Below are positions 22,651-33,944 of a stretch of 64,000 nt of DNA, piece after piece (within the stretch, counting starts at the first letter, position 1; the number at the start of each line of letters is the position of its first letter). The DNA comes from Symbiodinium microadriaticum. Its lineage: Eukaryota; Sar; Dinophyceae; Suessiales; Symbiodiniaceae. The notes below the pieces were generated by a model. The model was not told where the DNA came from. It ran no database searches and worked only from the letters and a program-made list of their open reading frames with translations. Where the stretch lies: contig LSRX01000183.1 of NCBI GenBank assembly GCA_001939145.1, positions 142,710 through 206,709 of the forward strand, written 5' to 3'. A program made the position numbers and the translations under genes.

Positions 22651-23479
22651 GGCAACTGTCGCCTACTCACCTCTCAGGACCCGTTTCCTGTTTCCTCATC
22701 TTTATCTGCGCAGTACAGCTTTCGTGTTTGCAGGCTCGCAGATTGCGCGAAACCCCGTGGCGGAAAGTCCCTCCAAGAGGCGCCCTAAAGCCAAAATCCA
22801 TGTGGTCTTCGGGGTTTAAGGCTTTAGGGCCGAAGCGCCCAGGCGTTCTTTCTTGGGGGGACATGCCCTAGTCAAGTTTCAAGTTTGAGTTGCGGCTGCA
22901 AAATTAAAGGTGTAGGGAACCCATGTAAGACGTTGTTGCTCCCCCAGACACACAGTCTCCCATATTTACTCACAAAGACCTCGAAAATAAAGTCCACCAC
23001 ATGTCATCTTCTAAGCCCTTGTCATCTGGCGACAACCCCACAAAGACATCCTCACCCAAGTGCAACATCACAATGAGCCGATACTGTCCGCCCATAGTCA
23101 CTATATATATATATATACACATATACATATCGTGAGCGTAGTTAAAGTCATAGTATGATAAAACCTCTTTTCTAGTAGTGAAGGCCACTTTCAGGGTGGA
23201 CTGTATAATTGGGCTTTATGAGAGTCTGAGCTTCTTGGACCCGACGCCATCATCAACCCCAAAACCGTGGGTACTAAAATCATCTAGTAACCTTGTGTAG
23301 TAACCCAAGTAGGAACCCTGTCGAACCCTTCCATCAGAGCCTGTGAAGTGACACTTGCAGAACCCAAGCCTTTAAAAGAAGCTACAGAGTACAGAACCCT
23401 TGCAGGACGCTCACTAGAGGACCCTTTAAGGAACCCTCAGAGAAAAAGACACCCTCAGCCCTTTAAGCAACCTATAAGA

Positions 23480-23528
23480 AAGCCCTAAACCCTACCCTAA
23501 ACCCTAAACCCTAAAAACCCTAAATCCC
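23480..23528. repeat. Interstitial telomere-like array, C-rich strand
   Basis: Seven or so CCCTAAA-type units in near-perfect order adjoin a candidate exon. Confidence 0.85.
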
Positions 23529-23540
23529 TTAACAAGAAGC

Positions 23541-23599
23541 CCTCGGACCTCCTCCTGGTCCTCTTCCATGGCTACCGGGCAGCTGATTTCGCTGCAAAG
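23541..23599 (-). CDS. Candidate exon, unknown protein
   Basis: A strong acceptor (cccgccgagcctttgcag) opens the frame EISCPVAMEEDQEEVRGLL, which ends CTT|gttaag. A C-rich telomere-like array adjoins on the left (23480-23528). The plus strand is also open. Confidence 0.35.
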
Positions 23600-24789
23600 G
23601 CTCGGCGGGGGAAGGGCGTGTCCGCCCGTGCGCATGCTACGGAGGACTCAAAAAGAGATGCTTCTTTAGCCGGCTTGTGCCAACTTTGTGTTGTGGCAGT
23701 AGTATGAGGAACCGGAAAAGTCATGCTAATTACAGTTAGAAATGCGCAGACTACGTACCAAGACTAAATAATTCATCTTTTGAAGATGGGTGCTGATGGC
23801 AACACTGTCCGACTTTGCCTTTGCTGAGTATCCGCGGGACCCAGTTTCTCAGTTGCCTAGGATGGTTCAAAGATGTGAAAGCCCCTTCCCTGTGTCCGCT
23901 GTGTTTTCTTCTGGCTCACCTCCCCACAGGCCGGCGCTTAGGCCAACACGGCTGGCTGACCGAAGGCACTCTGAAGGCGTGTGATGCAACTGAGACATCC
24001 GGAAAGGAAGGATTTTCTATGTTTCAACCAGACTCTGCACACTGAACCATGAACTTAGGATCCCGAGCTACTGTCGTTCCCACATTATTTGATGTTAATG
24101 CCGACAATGAGCCCTGGAGTTTTGGCCTTTGGAAATCGCTTTCACTGGAGCCTTGGATTGGGTTTAACTCTCCCTCGTGTAGTTTGGTATACTTTACATG
24201 GGAGCCGTATAGAATGACCGAATACGGGCAAGTGAACTCCACTTACGCCCTGAAAACTTAGATTCTTACTCGATACCCTTTGTTTCATCTGCCCTAGAAG
24301 AGGTAGGTTTTTGGGTTTAAGGCCGAGCCGGCAAAGTGGGCCACAGGAATGCAGCTTGGATGATGGCCGTCCGAACTTCCGCTGCGACGCCATGGTCAAC
24401 GGAGCCTAACTTGATACGAACGCCCGTGGAGTAGAGTCTACTTTATAGGAGTTAGGATTAGGGGGACCCTTGAGGATATAGCCCCTCTCAATAAGGCGCC
24501 TGTTAAGAGAGCCAAAAGTAGGGTTCAGAAGGGTCCCCTTTAAGGGGTCTGCCTAACACTACCTAGGAGTTTACTCTTTGGGGGCTTAGGGTGTAGGACA
24601 AGTATGCTGTTCAACGAAGCAATCTGGATGCAAACCCAAGGGGATTGACCGAATGACAGAGATTGTGCGGATCAACTCTAGGCAACTACTTCCCCGATCT
24701 CGGTGCCGGTGCTGGAGACTGTTATTGATGACTGGGCCGTGCAAAACTTCAACCCTAAAGCCCGCAAACCGCGTGCTCAGGCCCCTTAC

Positions 24790-24945
24790 ATGTTTTCGTA
24801 GGTTTGCAGTCTTGGTGGCGGTGCATATAGCAAGGTGGACACAGCGTTTTCCGAAAAGATGAGGCGACAAGACGGGGAAGGAAAGAGTATCTGTGCCCTC
24901 CAAGGTGGCTCTTCATAAACTCACGACACTTTCCATGAGTCCCCA
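24790..24945 (-). CDS. Candidate exon, unknown protein
   Basis: Fifty-one codons read THGKCREFMKSHLGG, YSFLPRLVASSFRKTLCPPC and MHRHQDCKPTK, with several Cys and His residues. The acceptor is ttgtatggcatttag at phase 1 and the donor ACAT|gtaagg at phase 1. It could be a zinc-binding segment, but no known spacing is evident. Confidence 0.4.
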
Positions 24946-25501
24946 CTAAATGCCATACAAACACGAACTTTACATAGTATATACACTTAAACACATACAA
25001 CATATCACATACAATAATATGTACATATCTACATATGAGACATGTTAAGTCACATTACATATTATGTTAGATTTCCAGAACCACGCCGGCTTTGCTTGGC
25101 CGCGAGGAAGCATCAGACCTTGGAGTTAAGGCTTCGGGCTGAGCGTCTTAGGACGTGGGGTCTCGAGCTTCGGGCTTTAAGGGCCCATGACTTTCGGGTT
25201 TAGGCGTAAAGGTCTAGGGCCTAAGGTGGCTTCGGGTTCTAAGGGTCTGTGACTTTAGGGTCTGAGCTTGGCGTTCCTGATGATGAACCCCCGATAAGGC
25301 AGAGAATATTGGCTTTTTGGATCCTCGGGACGGCAGTTAGGCATGCGGTGGCTGCTCCGGCAACAACGACGTCATTTCGGGCGAGCATCGGACGAGAGGC
25401 GACAAGATGATTTGGAGGTCACGACACTCTTTGACCTTCCCCGACTGATACCGAGAACGATGCTCGCAGCCACCCGAAGAAGCAGAATCAGGAAAAGCCT
25501 A

Positions 25502-25614
25502 CCTATAGTCTCCATTGAAGTTCCTTCTAGTCACCTTGTAGGATCCTAACTACGAAACTGGTTAAACCAAACAAGGGAACTACACAATGGAAGACTATAG
25601 GTAATGTCATTCAT
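25502..25614. repeat. Imperfect inverted repeat, about 110 bases
   Basis: CCTATAGTCTCCATTGAAGTTCC on the left is matched in reverse by GGGAACTACACAATGGAAGACTATAGG on the right. The size and form resemble the MITE-like elements, but I found no second copy. Confidence 0.5.
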
Positions 25615-26458
25615 GTGGCCTAGCGAAGCCAGCGGGCGCTAGATTCGCAGGGCACTCTTCATGGACGCTACGTTATCTTTTATGCTACTAGACTAGATTA
25701 TATTCCATTATATGATACTAGGCTGTGCTATGTGGATGATGTCATATTGTATTCTACTCTCTCTCTCTCTCTCGCGATTGTATTCTACTAGATTTTAAAA
25801 CTCTTTGATTTCCTGATACGGAGCCCAGAAAAGGCAAAAGACGATTTCGATTTGAACGTTTGCAGGCTTACACGGAGCTGCCGGAAAGATGGTCCAGTAT
25901 CGACACTGGCCTTGCTCATGCATTTCAAATGTCTGTGTGTGGAGGGAAGTTCGTAAGTACCAACTCGAGTATTGCTACTTGAACACGCATACGAAAATCT
26001 GCGCAAAAAACCATTTGCAAGCCATCCCTGAGCACTCGCACGAAGAATCCGTGGCCTCAACCTTAGATAAGGAATGGCCTGATTGCTGGGGCCCGTGACG
26101 CACCAAGGATGACCTTCGATTCTGATAGAAACACTTTCAGTATAAGCCAGGCACTTTAAACATTATTGCTAGAGAGCACCCTGCCTTTACGGTCTAATAG
26201 CGGCCAACAATGCCGCGACTACATCCACGTGCCGTGCAGCTAACCAATCATGTTAAGGACCCGCTTATGCGATAATGAGACGACATGCTTACGCATGATT
26301 TAGGCGGTATTGGGCTCTCTGGGTCATGTCGAGACCCTCACACTGAAAAAAGAGTTCGGGGGGGTGGCTGTGATCGAACAAGAAGTATGAGGGTAAGGCT
26401 GTGGGGTCTATGATGCAAAAAATAAGTAAGGGACTGTAAGTCAACAATATATTTGGGC

Positions 26459-26560
26459 GTTTCCGAAAATAGGGGACCCGAATATGGTACCCTAAATAGT
26501 AGGGTCCTTATTCTAAAGGACCCCCCCCCCAAAATAGGGTACCCCTTAATTTTCGGAAAC
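26459..26560. mobile_element. MITE-like element, family B
   Basis: The inverted repeats GTTTCCGAAAATAGGGG and CCCCTTAATTTTCGGAAAC enclose about 65 bases with a run of ten C. A second copy lies at 45485-45579. Confidence 0.75.
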
Positions 26561-26582
26561 TCCCCATTTAGGATTCTTGACT

Positions 26583-26660
26583 ACCATAATAAGGAATATA
26601 CCATACTTCCCATACTGTAGGGTCCTTCAGTAATGCAGGATTTATACCATCAACACCCAT
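26583..26660. mobile_element. MITE-like element, family D, partial
   Basis: It shares AAGGAATATACCATA, GTAGGGTCCTT and TAATGCAGGATTTATA with the fuller copies at 33713 and 6230. It lies directly beside the family B copy. Confidence 0.6.
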
Positions 26661-27385
26661 CAACAATATTTAGGGTTCTTGATTACTCAGCTCCTGGCTG
26701 CAGAGCTGCGCGATTGGACTTCTGTGATCGCAGGGAAGACGTGGCTACGACCTCCTCGCCCGGAACCTTCGCAGCGTTTTGGCCGTTGAGGGCTCGGGGT
26801 CACCAAAGTATAGCATTTGGGGTGTAAGTTTATAGGGTTTAGGGTTTAAGGTGTGGGGTCCAGATCTAGCCCAGTCTGGATGATGCTGGAAAGGTACCAA
26901 ACCTGGAGCTACATGCCACATGCAAAAGACTTACTAGGGCGCGCTCATCATAAGGATCCTATTGCTCAGGGTTTCTTTGAGGATATGAACTCTTTGATCG
27001 AGTTCGGAAGCCACCATACCGGAAGGGAGTCGTTCTTGGAAGGAAAGGCCAGGCACAGCAGAATAGCGCCAGTATTGGGCTTTGGAGACGAAGCCCCCAA
27101 GGGGCGGGCTTAGGGCTTGTGGTTTCAACTCTTGCGATTACTGGCTCGGGGTTTAGGGTTTAGGGACTGAGAAGCTTGGTTTTACTTTCAGTTCTTCTGT
27201 GCCTTTTCCTCGGGTTGCCCGTCTTTGGAGGGACCTCTCGATTCGCCCGGGCTTCAGGTGGGGGATTCGCTTGGATGGTATGGGGCACGGGTTTGGGGCT
27301 GCAGGGCTTTTGGGCGGAGTTAATATAGGGTCCTCAATTATCAGCATAAGAGCTTCGGGCATATGATAGCGTAGAGCTCCTAGGA

Positions 27386-27419
27386 ATACATCAGGGAAAT
27401 CGCCTCTAGCACCGACCCG
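27386..27419 (-). CDS. Candidate exon, unknown protein
   Basis: A strong acceptor (gcgcttggacctgcag) opens the frame FRVGARGDFPD, which may end at a GT donor. The same frame also stays open and protein-like for another 75 bases (VFLGALRYHMPEALMLI), so the exon may be longer. Confidence 0.35.
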
Positions 27420-28239
27420 GAACCTGCAGGTCCAAGCGCCGAAACAGAAAAAAAACAAACCACAACCATTAATCCCGTCGGCCACACCAGTAAACATCAT
27501 CGTTTTGTTATAGTTAGAGATCTTGCCGTATGTGCAGTGGTACCAGTAGGAGCAGCAGTAATTACTAATTATAGCGCCCTCCTCGCTGTGTGGCTTGTCG
27601 AGCCTCCACCCCAAAGCCTGAGCTACTGCACAGGTGGGTCGCAATTATAGTTGGTATTATCATAGTAAGAGAGCGAAGGAGTAGCAATCATGGATAGGTC
27701 ACGTCCTTTCACGCTGAAGGATGGATAACCAAGGGCCGGCCTCCAGTACCTGACTCTTCGATGCGGTAAGACCGGCCACATAGTCCTTTGCCGCTTGCCT
27801 CGCCTCCACAGCGGGGTGTGAAGCTTCAGGCCGGTCTGTGCGGAGGACGGTCCAAATTCATATCCAAGCGCACTTCCTTAAGAGCTCTTACTATGGTTCG
27901 TGGGAGGTGAGCTCGCAAACGCCCGGAACTGCCCCTTCAAATTGTCAGTGTTTAAGGTTTACAGTAACGCTAACCAAAAGTAACCAAAAGTTTGCAAACC
28001 CTATAGCCACTGACCTCCAACATGTGTATCATACGCGTGGCGGATGTGTGTTCTTTTCATGGTCACGCTGTTCTTCGCCGGGGGACAGCCTCCGCTCACG
28101 ACGGTGTCTACTGTTTTATCGGCCTATTCTAGGAACTGTCGGCCTCCGTTCCTTCCTGCGTACGCTTATCCTATCAATCTGCAACTGGTGTCTTCCTATC
28201 TTCAGCCTGACAGCTTGAAACATCCAGGCTTTTTTGTGA

Positions 28240-28500
28240 TTAAGCGAATGGCCTTAGCCCCCAAAGCCATAAGAACTTAAAGTCAAACACCGAGCCCTGA
28301 AGCAACTCCCAGCCTTCTTGTGCTTCTGGATCACCACCTTCCACAGACTTCTTTGCGAGACGCGGCTGCAGTAAGCTGCCACCATGGCCTGGGGACCCCA
28401 GTTTCGATAACCACACAACGCTGCGACAGGGAAAATGCTTGCAGTGCTCAGCTGCTACTTCTCGCAGGGTTGCAGGGAGCTCCTCGTCTTCATCCTTACA
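28240..28500 (-). CDS. Candidate coding region, unknown protein
   Basis: The frame reads CKDEDEELPATLREVAAEHC, then PCRSVVWLSKLGSPGHGG and KSVEGGDPEAQEGWELLQG. The composition is protein-like over about 80 codons, with a possible acceptor ggcatgtaag. Internal donors are possible, so it may be two exons. The family is not recognised. Confidence 0.4.
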   Translation of the reverse strand, partial: CKDEDEELPATLREVAAEHCKHFPCRSVVWLSKLGSPGHGGSLLQPRLAKKSVEGGDPEAQEGWELLQGSVFDFKFLWLWGLRPFA

Positions 28501-28608
28501 TGCCGAAGCCCTAAACTGAACCCTCAATCAACCCTCCTCCCTAAAACCGCCTTACAATAGACAACCGATATAGCTCCGTTTTTTCAGTCTCAACATCCCT
28601 AAAGCCCA

Positions 28609-28715
28609 GACCCCGACTCCTAAACCGCAAACTCCTAAATCAATAAGTACCGATGCCTCTTCCCTAAACCCTAAACCATAAACTCCTAAATCAATAAGTA
28701 CCGATGCCTCTTCTG
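28609..28715. repeat. Direct repeat of about 38 bases at an exon-like end
   Basis: AAACTCCTAAATCAATAAGTACCGATGCCTCTTC occurs twice, separated by telomere-like text. On the minus strand the right copy ends a protein-like frame (RLEESDSVGAAKAEQMPEE), so the repeat encodes the same EEASVLIDLG tail twice. Confidence 0.75.
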
Positions 28716-29571
28716 GCATCTGCTCGGCCTTAGCGGCACCGACCGAATCGCTTTCTTCCAGCCTCGCAGGAAGCCGCGTCGCACGGAACAAAGCAAAGAA
28801 AGGAGTTGAAGGGCCCTTATGATCCGAAAAAGGATTTCAAGGGCCCTAAACCCTAAATTATGAAACCGCGGCGTAAGAAGCGTTTAAGCTCCGTAAGGAT
28901 TGCTGTATTGCGTTGCTTCGGTTATTTGAGGATAAGGGCTTTGGCCTTAAGGGTTCTGCGAGTTGTTTGAGGATAGCGGCTATACGCTGCTACATTTCGA
29001 CATGTTGAGGCTTTTGTGCTGCGCAGGATTTACGAGGCAAGGGTATCCTGAAGGCTGGAAAAGGGGTTTGTGAATGAAGGCTTCAGGGTTGAGGGGTTGA
29101 GGAGTTTGGGGTTTAAGCAGAGGGTTCACTTGCCGGGATGGCTAAGTCTTCCTGCAGAAGGGTTTCGGTTTGGGGCTTAGGGCTTGGGAGTGACCAGGGT
29201 CATGCATTTCGTGAAGAACCTATGTTTTCGTTTGAAGGAAACAGGGTAACCAAACAATTACAACAACTACATTCTGGTGGTCAGCTAATGTCGCGGCCGA
29301 AAAATTAGAATCAGAACAAGGCTTTGGGATATTGTACTAGACAGTAGCTGTTTTGGATTATACTTTACAACACCAGCTCTCAAAGCAATGTGCTCTCAGA
29401 GCGGTCAAGCAAACCTTCAGCAACCGTGTAGCCCTTAACCCGACGCCGGCACGGACTGAGGCACCTCGTGGCACGCTCTTGCCTCAGGTGCGTTGCTTTT
29501 TACTGTTTAGGGTTTAGGGGTTTGGGGGTTTAGGGTTGGTGATGGGAGACTCCTATTTTTGCCGCCGACCA

Positions 29572-29660
29572 CTGCAGCGCAGTGCCTGCGCTTGTCCTGT
29601 TGTGGTTCTTTGTGCTCTGATACCTCTACTTGCCACCATGTCTCCCTCGACGAGGACACT
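29572..29660 (-). CDS. Candidate exon, unknown protein
   Basis: Acceptor acgtaattctgcag, frame SSSRETWWQVEVSEHKEPQQ then DKRRHCAAV, donor GCAGTG|gtcggc. The composition is charged and protein-like. The strand is provisional. Confidence 0.35.
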
Positions 29661-30359
29661 GCAGAATTACGTAACTTTATATTTCGCATCCTCATAGCAC
29701 GTCCTCAACTGTTATCGGCAATTGCACTAGATCTTCTGCGTTGAGAGGGGCTTGAAAAACCGTTGGTTCAAGCAATGAATCCATGACAATCAGGTTTACG
29801 GCTCCCTCGATAATTTCAAACATGATCCTTTTTTTGAAGATGTTGGGCTCTCGCAACTGGGGCCCTAGGCCCTAGGCACGGTGGCACGAGACACCGTAAG
29901 CTACTGCATCCTATCCTAAACCCCTGCACTCCTACACACCCTTAGCCCGAAACTGCAAGGTCTTTGAGCCAACATCAAACAAAGCACAAAAAACATTTGG
30001 TGATTCTACCATACTAAAGATGAAGCATGCTTCCTGTAAGGGACACCCCCCCTTAAACTGTGACATTACTCAAGGGTCTACATTAAACCCTAAGCGCGTG
30101 ACGCCTAAACCCTAGTCGACAATAGGGATCCCAATATTCGGGCCTTCAATGAAAATACGGTCATTGTAATTCTTGTTTGTATTGGCACCGCTATTGTTAA
30201 CGCCGTTTGTACTATCATTGCTATTTCCGTATCACGGTTACAATTGTGTAAAAATAGTGCCAGTAGTACTGAAAATTGCTTTATCAGTATTATGTTATTT
30301 TGTCTTCTATTGCAATTATGAATACCAAGATTGCTAAGTATGGACATACGGGCATATCC

Positions 30360-30500
30360 ACCACGGACCCCTAAACCCTAAACCCTAAACCCTGAACCCC
30401 TAAATCCTAAGCCCTAAACCCTTTAACCCTAAACCCCTCAACCCTTACTTCCTAAACCCTAAACCCCTAAACCCTAAACCCCCTCAACCCCTAAACCCAA
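30360..30500. repeat. Interstitial telomere-like array, C-rich strand
   Basis: About 20 CCCTAAA-type units with variants, left of a small coding-like island. Confidence 0.9.
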
Positions 30501-30518
30501 AACCGTCTGGGCCCCTTC

Positions 30519-30583
30519 AAAAAGCAGCATGTCGCTTTCCGAGCGACTCCAGAGACTCGACTTCCGCCTCCAGGTTTTTCTCC
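30519..30583 (-). CDS. Coiled-coil-like exon between inverted telomere-like arrays
   Basis: The frame reads EKNLEAEVESLESLGKRHAA, with leucines and charges spaced as in a short coiled coil. A C-rich array lies to its left and a G-rich array (30605-30710) to its right. The acceptor gcttcgaag is plausible; the 3' border is unclear. Confidence 0.4.
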
Positions 30584-30604
30584 TTCGAAGCGCGTTGCGG
30601 TGGT

Positions 30605-30710
30605 TTTTTAGGGTTTAGGGCGTTTGGGGGTTTCATTAAGGGGTTTAGAGTTCATAGTGTTTTTTAGGGTTGGGCGTTTAGGGGTTTTAATTAAGGGGTT
30701 AAGAGTTCAA
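30605..30710. repeat. Interstitial telomere-like array, G-rich strand
   Basis: Degenerate TTTAGGG units, inverted relative to the array at 30360-30500. Confidence 0.7.
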
Positions 30711-30734
30711 AAGGCTTGCGATTGCTTTAGACAC

Positions 30735-30821
30735 TAGGGTCTCTTTTCAGGTCCCCCAATATAGTACGGCAGCCCTATAAAAAGGACCCCCAGAAGGGGA
30801 CCCTAATTTTTTGAACGACCC
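30735..30821. mobile_element. MITE-like element, family A, degenerate
   Basis: It shares the core AATATAGTACGGCA-CCCTATAA-AGGACCCC and GGGGACCCTAATTT with the family; the terminal repeats have decayed. Confidence 0.6.
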
Positions 30822-31021
30822 ACATGGGAATCTTAAGTCCTAATTTAAGCCCGAAAAATCAGGGTTCAGGAGCTCCCTCGGCTTTAGGGCTTTAAGGGGT
30901 GCAGAGAGTTTAGGGCCCTTTAGGGCTGGTCGTACTTCCCTACCGATGCCAAAGACCAGCAGACGGCAAAACCCTGCCGAAGACGAGGAAGCCCCCGAGG
31001 GCAGCATCGATTCAAGCTTGC

Positions 31022-31100
31022 CTGTTGTATGGTTTTAACTTTCGGTTCTTTCCTGCGTTCCTCTTGGGAAGGCAGGCAGACCACGGAGTTTTGGAGATCC
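31022..31100 (-). CDS. Candidate exon, unknown protein
   Basis: Strong acceptor (ttggtacttttttgcag), 26 codons reading DLQNSVVCLPSQEERRKEPK then VKTIQQ, and a GC donor of consensus form (CAACAG|gcaagc). Confidence 0.45.
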
Positions 31101-31591
31101 CTGCAAAAAAGTACCAACACCCAAACCAGGAGGAAAAACCCCTTGGTCTACATGATCTCACCCTAAACCCTACATCCAGACCCTGAGCCCGAAGGGGTCC
31201 GATGTAATACCCTAAACCAAAGGAGCTTTCCGCACTTTAGTGCTGCAGGATTGCAGGGTGCTTTTCGGGTTCTAGGACAGCTCATGGCGCAAGATTATGA
31301 GGAAGTTAACCGGCTAGGCTAGACGTTTCGATCGCTCTCTGTGGAAGGAGTGTGAAGTCCAGAAGCCTTTGTGAGGCTACCCACTCAGATTCGTGGATCC
31401 CCCTTAATCCATCCGACCCCGTGGCTTTGTAGACGCATCTTTCGGTCCGTCGGTTTCAAGCTGAGCAGTCTCTCCATGTAATTAAAGGGAAGTCTAATCA
31501 AACTATGCAGTAGGGCAGAGGGAGATCATTTCCAAATCACTACAGTACGGACTCCGAAGGGAATATCATTTACTAACTTACTAACGCTTAC

Positions 31592-31748
31592 ATTAATTTC
31601 CAAGCTTTCTCGGTTCAGCGTTCTGTTTCGATCCGTTAGATGGAATTGCGTTCCTTGCACGGCCCAAGTGTAGGGTTCACAGTTGCAGTACCCTAGCCCT
31701 AGAGGCTCCTCCGTCTCACCCAGCTGGATGTCGAGATTGAGCTGCGCC
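31592..31748 (-). CDS. Unknown protein, exon after a 53-base intron
   Basis: The frame reads AQLNLDIQLGETEEPLGLGY, then YTWAVQGTQFHLTDRNRTLN, ending LEIN at a gtaagc donor; alternatively it reads on to a stop at 31526. It joins in phase (split TTG codon) to the block at 31802 across a 53-base GT-AG intron with acceptor taccctcccctcag. The family is not recognised. Confidence 0.5.
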
Positions 31749-31801
31749 CTGAGGGGAGGGTAGAAGGCACTTGGCAGCATGGGCTTAGAAAGCAGGCTTA
31801 C

Positions 31802-32020
31802 AATGAAATTATTGTAACTACTGAATAAACGGTTGTCAGGTCTAGAAAAGGTTCGAAAACCAAATGGAATTCTTGCTCCAGAGGAGACAGGACACCTACT
31901 ACTTCGGGGATGAACATAGCCGCAGAAAGCCTTTCGGGACTTACGCCCCAGAATTCCTGGTGCGAGAACACCATTGAACCGTCAATGGTTGCGGTAGCAG
32001 GAACGCGTAACCAGACAAGC
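31802..32020 (-). CDS. Unknown protein, exon before a 53-base intron
   Basis: The frame contains FSHQEFWGVSPERLSAAMFI, PEVVGVLSPLEQEFHLVFEP and FLDLTTVYSVVTIIS, and ends TCATT|gtaagc. A second gtaagt inside the block could be a further donor. The right part runs into CAG/CTG repeats, so the 5' limit is unknown. Confidence 0.45.
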
Positions 32021-32050
32021 ATGCAACACCATAGCCGCAATGGTCGTAGC

Positions 32051-32053
32051 AAT

Positions 32054-32085
<32 letters not shown>

Positions 32086-32145
32086 GGCAAGAACTTCTGC
32101 ATCTTCTGGTTTCTTCTGCTGCTGCTGCTGCTGCTGCTACTACTA

Positions 32146-32183
<38 letters not shown>

Positions 32184-32185
32184 CA
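32051..32185. repeat. CAG array, CTG array and CTA array in one tract
   Basis: About eleven CAG/CAA triplets (32051-32087) are followed within 30 bases by about eight CTG triplets and then about fifteen CTA/TAC triplets. The CAG and CTG runs can pair as a hairpin on one strand. Confidence 0.9.
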
Positions 32186-32931
32186 CTGCGATGTTATCAT
32201 TGCAGCGATGACCACTACCACCTGACCTGTAGCCTCCGACACTTCCCAGCCATGGCACAAAGCTTCTTCGATCTCCTTGGCGCAGGACACCGACATAGGC
32301 GTTCAGGGGTTTAGGGTTAGGGTTTAGGGTGTTTTAGGGTTTATAGGGCTTATAGGGTTTATGGATTAGCGTTTACACTCTCACAACTCGGGCAAGCCAG
32401 GCGAGGATCCATAGTCGAGGGTCGGCGTGATACAAGTCTTTAGCTTCCTTTCCCACAACCAGGTGTTTGGGGTTGACGGCCACTTCCCAAACAGTTCTGG
32501 TTTTCAAAAGCCATAAAGGTTGTGGGGGTTCACGGGTTTAGCTTAGGTTTTGGGTTAGCTTTGTTTTGACTTTCATAAGTCATAAGGTTCATTTAAGGGT
32601 CCTTTAAGAGTGGAGGGCTGTATGAGGAGTTACTGAGGGTTTCATGAAGGTTGCACCAGGGGCTGGCGAGGGCTTAAGGGTTCGGCTTTCGGGTTTGCGC
32701 TTTTTTTGCTTGGCTATGTGAGATCAGCGCAAACTTATCACAACCCAATGGGTCCTAAGCACCTACATAGTGGAACGTTGGGGCTTCTGCAGTTGGAATT
32801 ACTATGATGGTCTTTGTAAGTATCCCCCATTGGTATAGGCACTTAGGACCTTGGGGAAAGCAATGGGGGAACGTTTGCTCGGAATCCTTCCGGGTGTGGA
32901 CACTGGAGGCCGACTGTTGTTCTTTGGGCCT

Positions 32932-32968
32932 CCACCACCACCACCACCACCACCACCACCACCACCAC
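32932..32968. repeat. CAC microsatellite
   Basis: Twelve CAC/CCA triplets in a row; in one plus frame this would be polyhistidine. Confidence 0.9.
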
Positions 32969-33358
32969 TGCTACTACTACCGCTGCACTCATAGTTACTT
33001 TCATGTGCGATGCCCCTGTATGAAACCAAAGCAGAACACTAGAAAACCACGCGGACACCTCGTCTTGAATAGCTTAAAGGGGTTCTGCGGTGACGCTTAA
33101 AACCTGCCCTGGAATATGTAACCACCCTGAATAGAAGGTTCGAGGGTTTACAGTGTTGGGCGGGGGGTCGGATTGGGCAATGGCGAACGACTACAAGTCC
33201 GTTCGGCTGCCAAAATGCGGCAAGCCGTGAGCGAACAGCCAGATCCTTCTCCAATCGGTCCGACCTTTGCTTGCCAGTGGTGGTGTCGAAGTTGAGATAA
33301 GGAGGCTTCATGAACCTATGCTCTGTCTCTGGACCCGAAACCCTAGGACCCAGCTTGT

Positions 33359-33433
33359 ACCTTTGCAGGCTGGCTTCTTATGGGTATTCTGCAAAGTGAA
33401 AGTCCCCGTTCACGTCGACGAGAATTTGTATAG
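33359..33433. other. Exon-like block, strand undecided
   Basis: On plus, acceptor tacctttgcag opens AGFLWVFCKVKVPVHVDENL. On minus, acceptor gactttcactttgcag and donor CAAAG|gtacaag enclose a 28-base exon. Both are plausible and nothing visible decides. Confidence 0.25.
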
Positions 33434-33712
33434 GTTTTCTGTAAAGCTGTGTATGTGCTCAAAAGACGCACAGATCGGAGCATCCATAAACAAAACGACA
33501 CATGTAGCTAAACCCATATGAACAACTATCTGCCTGTATAGTATACACAGACATTTTCACTATGTTTGTGTGTGATTGCGTATGTAAACCATGCCTGCGT
33601 TCAACATGAGCAATTGCAGGCATACGGTGCAGATGGCACATTCTGTCAGCCTAACGAGCTTTGGAGGAACAGCGAAAAGAGCAGGGCTTAGGGCTTAGGG
33701 GTATGTGATACG

Positions 33713-33821
33713 GTTGATGGTATGAATCCTGCATCACCCATCATAAGGAATATACCATAGTGTCCCATAGTTTAGGGCCCTTAAAGTAATGCAGGATTTA
33801 TATCATCAACAGTAGCTCAGA
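33713..33821. mobile_element. MITE-like element, family D, full copy
   Basis: Inverted ends GTTGATGGTATGAATCCTGCAT and GTAATGCAGGATTTATATCATCAAC enclose a hairpin-like core (AAGGAATATACCATAG...CCCATAGTTTAGGGCCCTT). Other copies lie at 6230-6317, 6589-6667, 26583-26660 and 59949-60057. Confidence 0.75.
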
Positions 33822-33853
33822 GTTGGGTTGCGTCTAGGGGCCTGTATCAGCTG

Positions 33854-33944
33854 CCCATAGGCCCCCAAGTAGTTCCTTTTCGAGATTACCTTTATAGGAT
33901 TCTAAATATAAACCATAAAAAGGAACTACTTGGGGGCCTATGGG
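33854..33944. mobile_element. MITE-like element, family C
   Basis: Near-perfect inverted repeats of 27 bases (CCCATAGGCCCCCAAGTAGTTCC... and its reverse) enclose about 37 bases. The flanking 20 bases (TAGGGGCCTGTATC-GCTG) are present on both sides. A second copy lies at 35290-35371 and a left-end fragment near 57418-57455. Confidence 0.85.

Noticed and set aside
22111-22871. Open frames of 112-190 codons rich in Cys/Val or Thr/His
   Set aside because: They are produced by the CA/CAGA microsatellite.
25866-25952. Plus exon-like block (AYTELPERWSSIDTGLAHAF) with ttgcag and gtaagt
   Set aside because: A minus block with donor CTCCGT|gtaagc covers the same bases; neither could be preferred, so neither was called.
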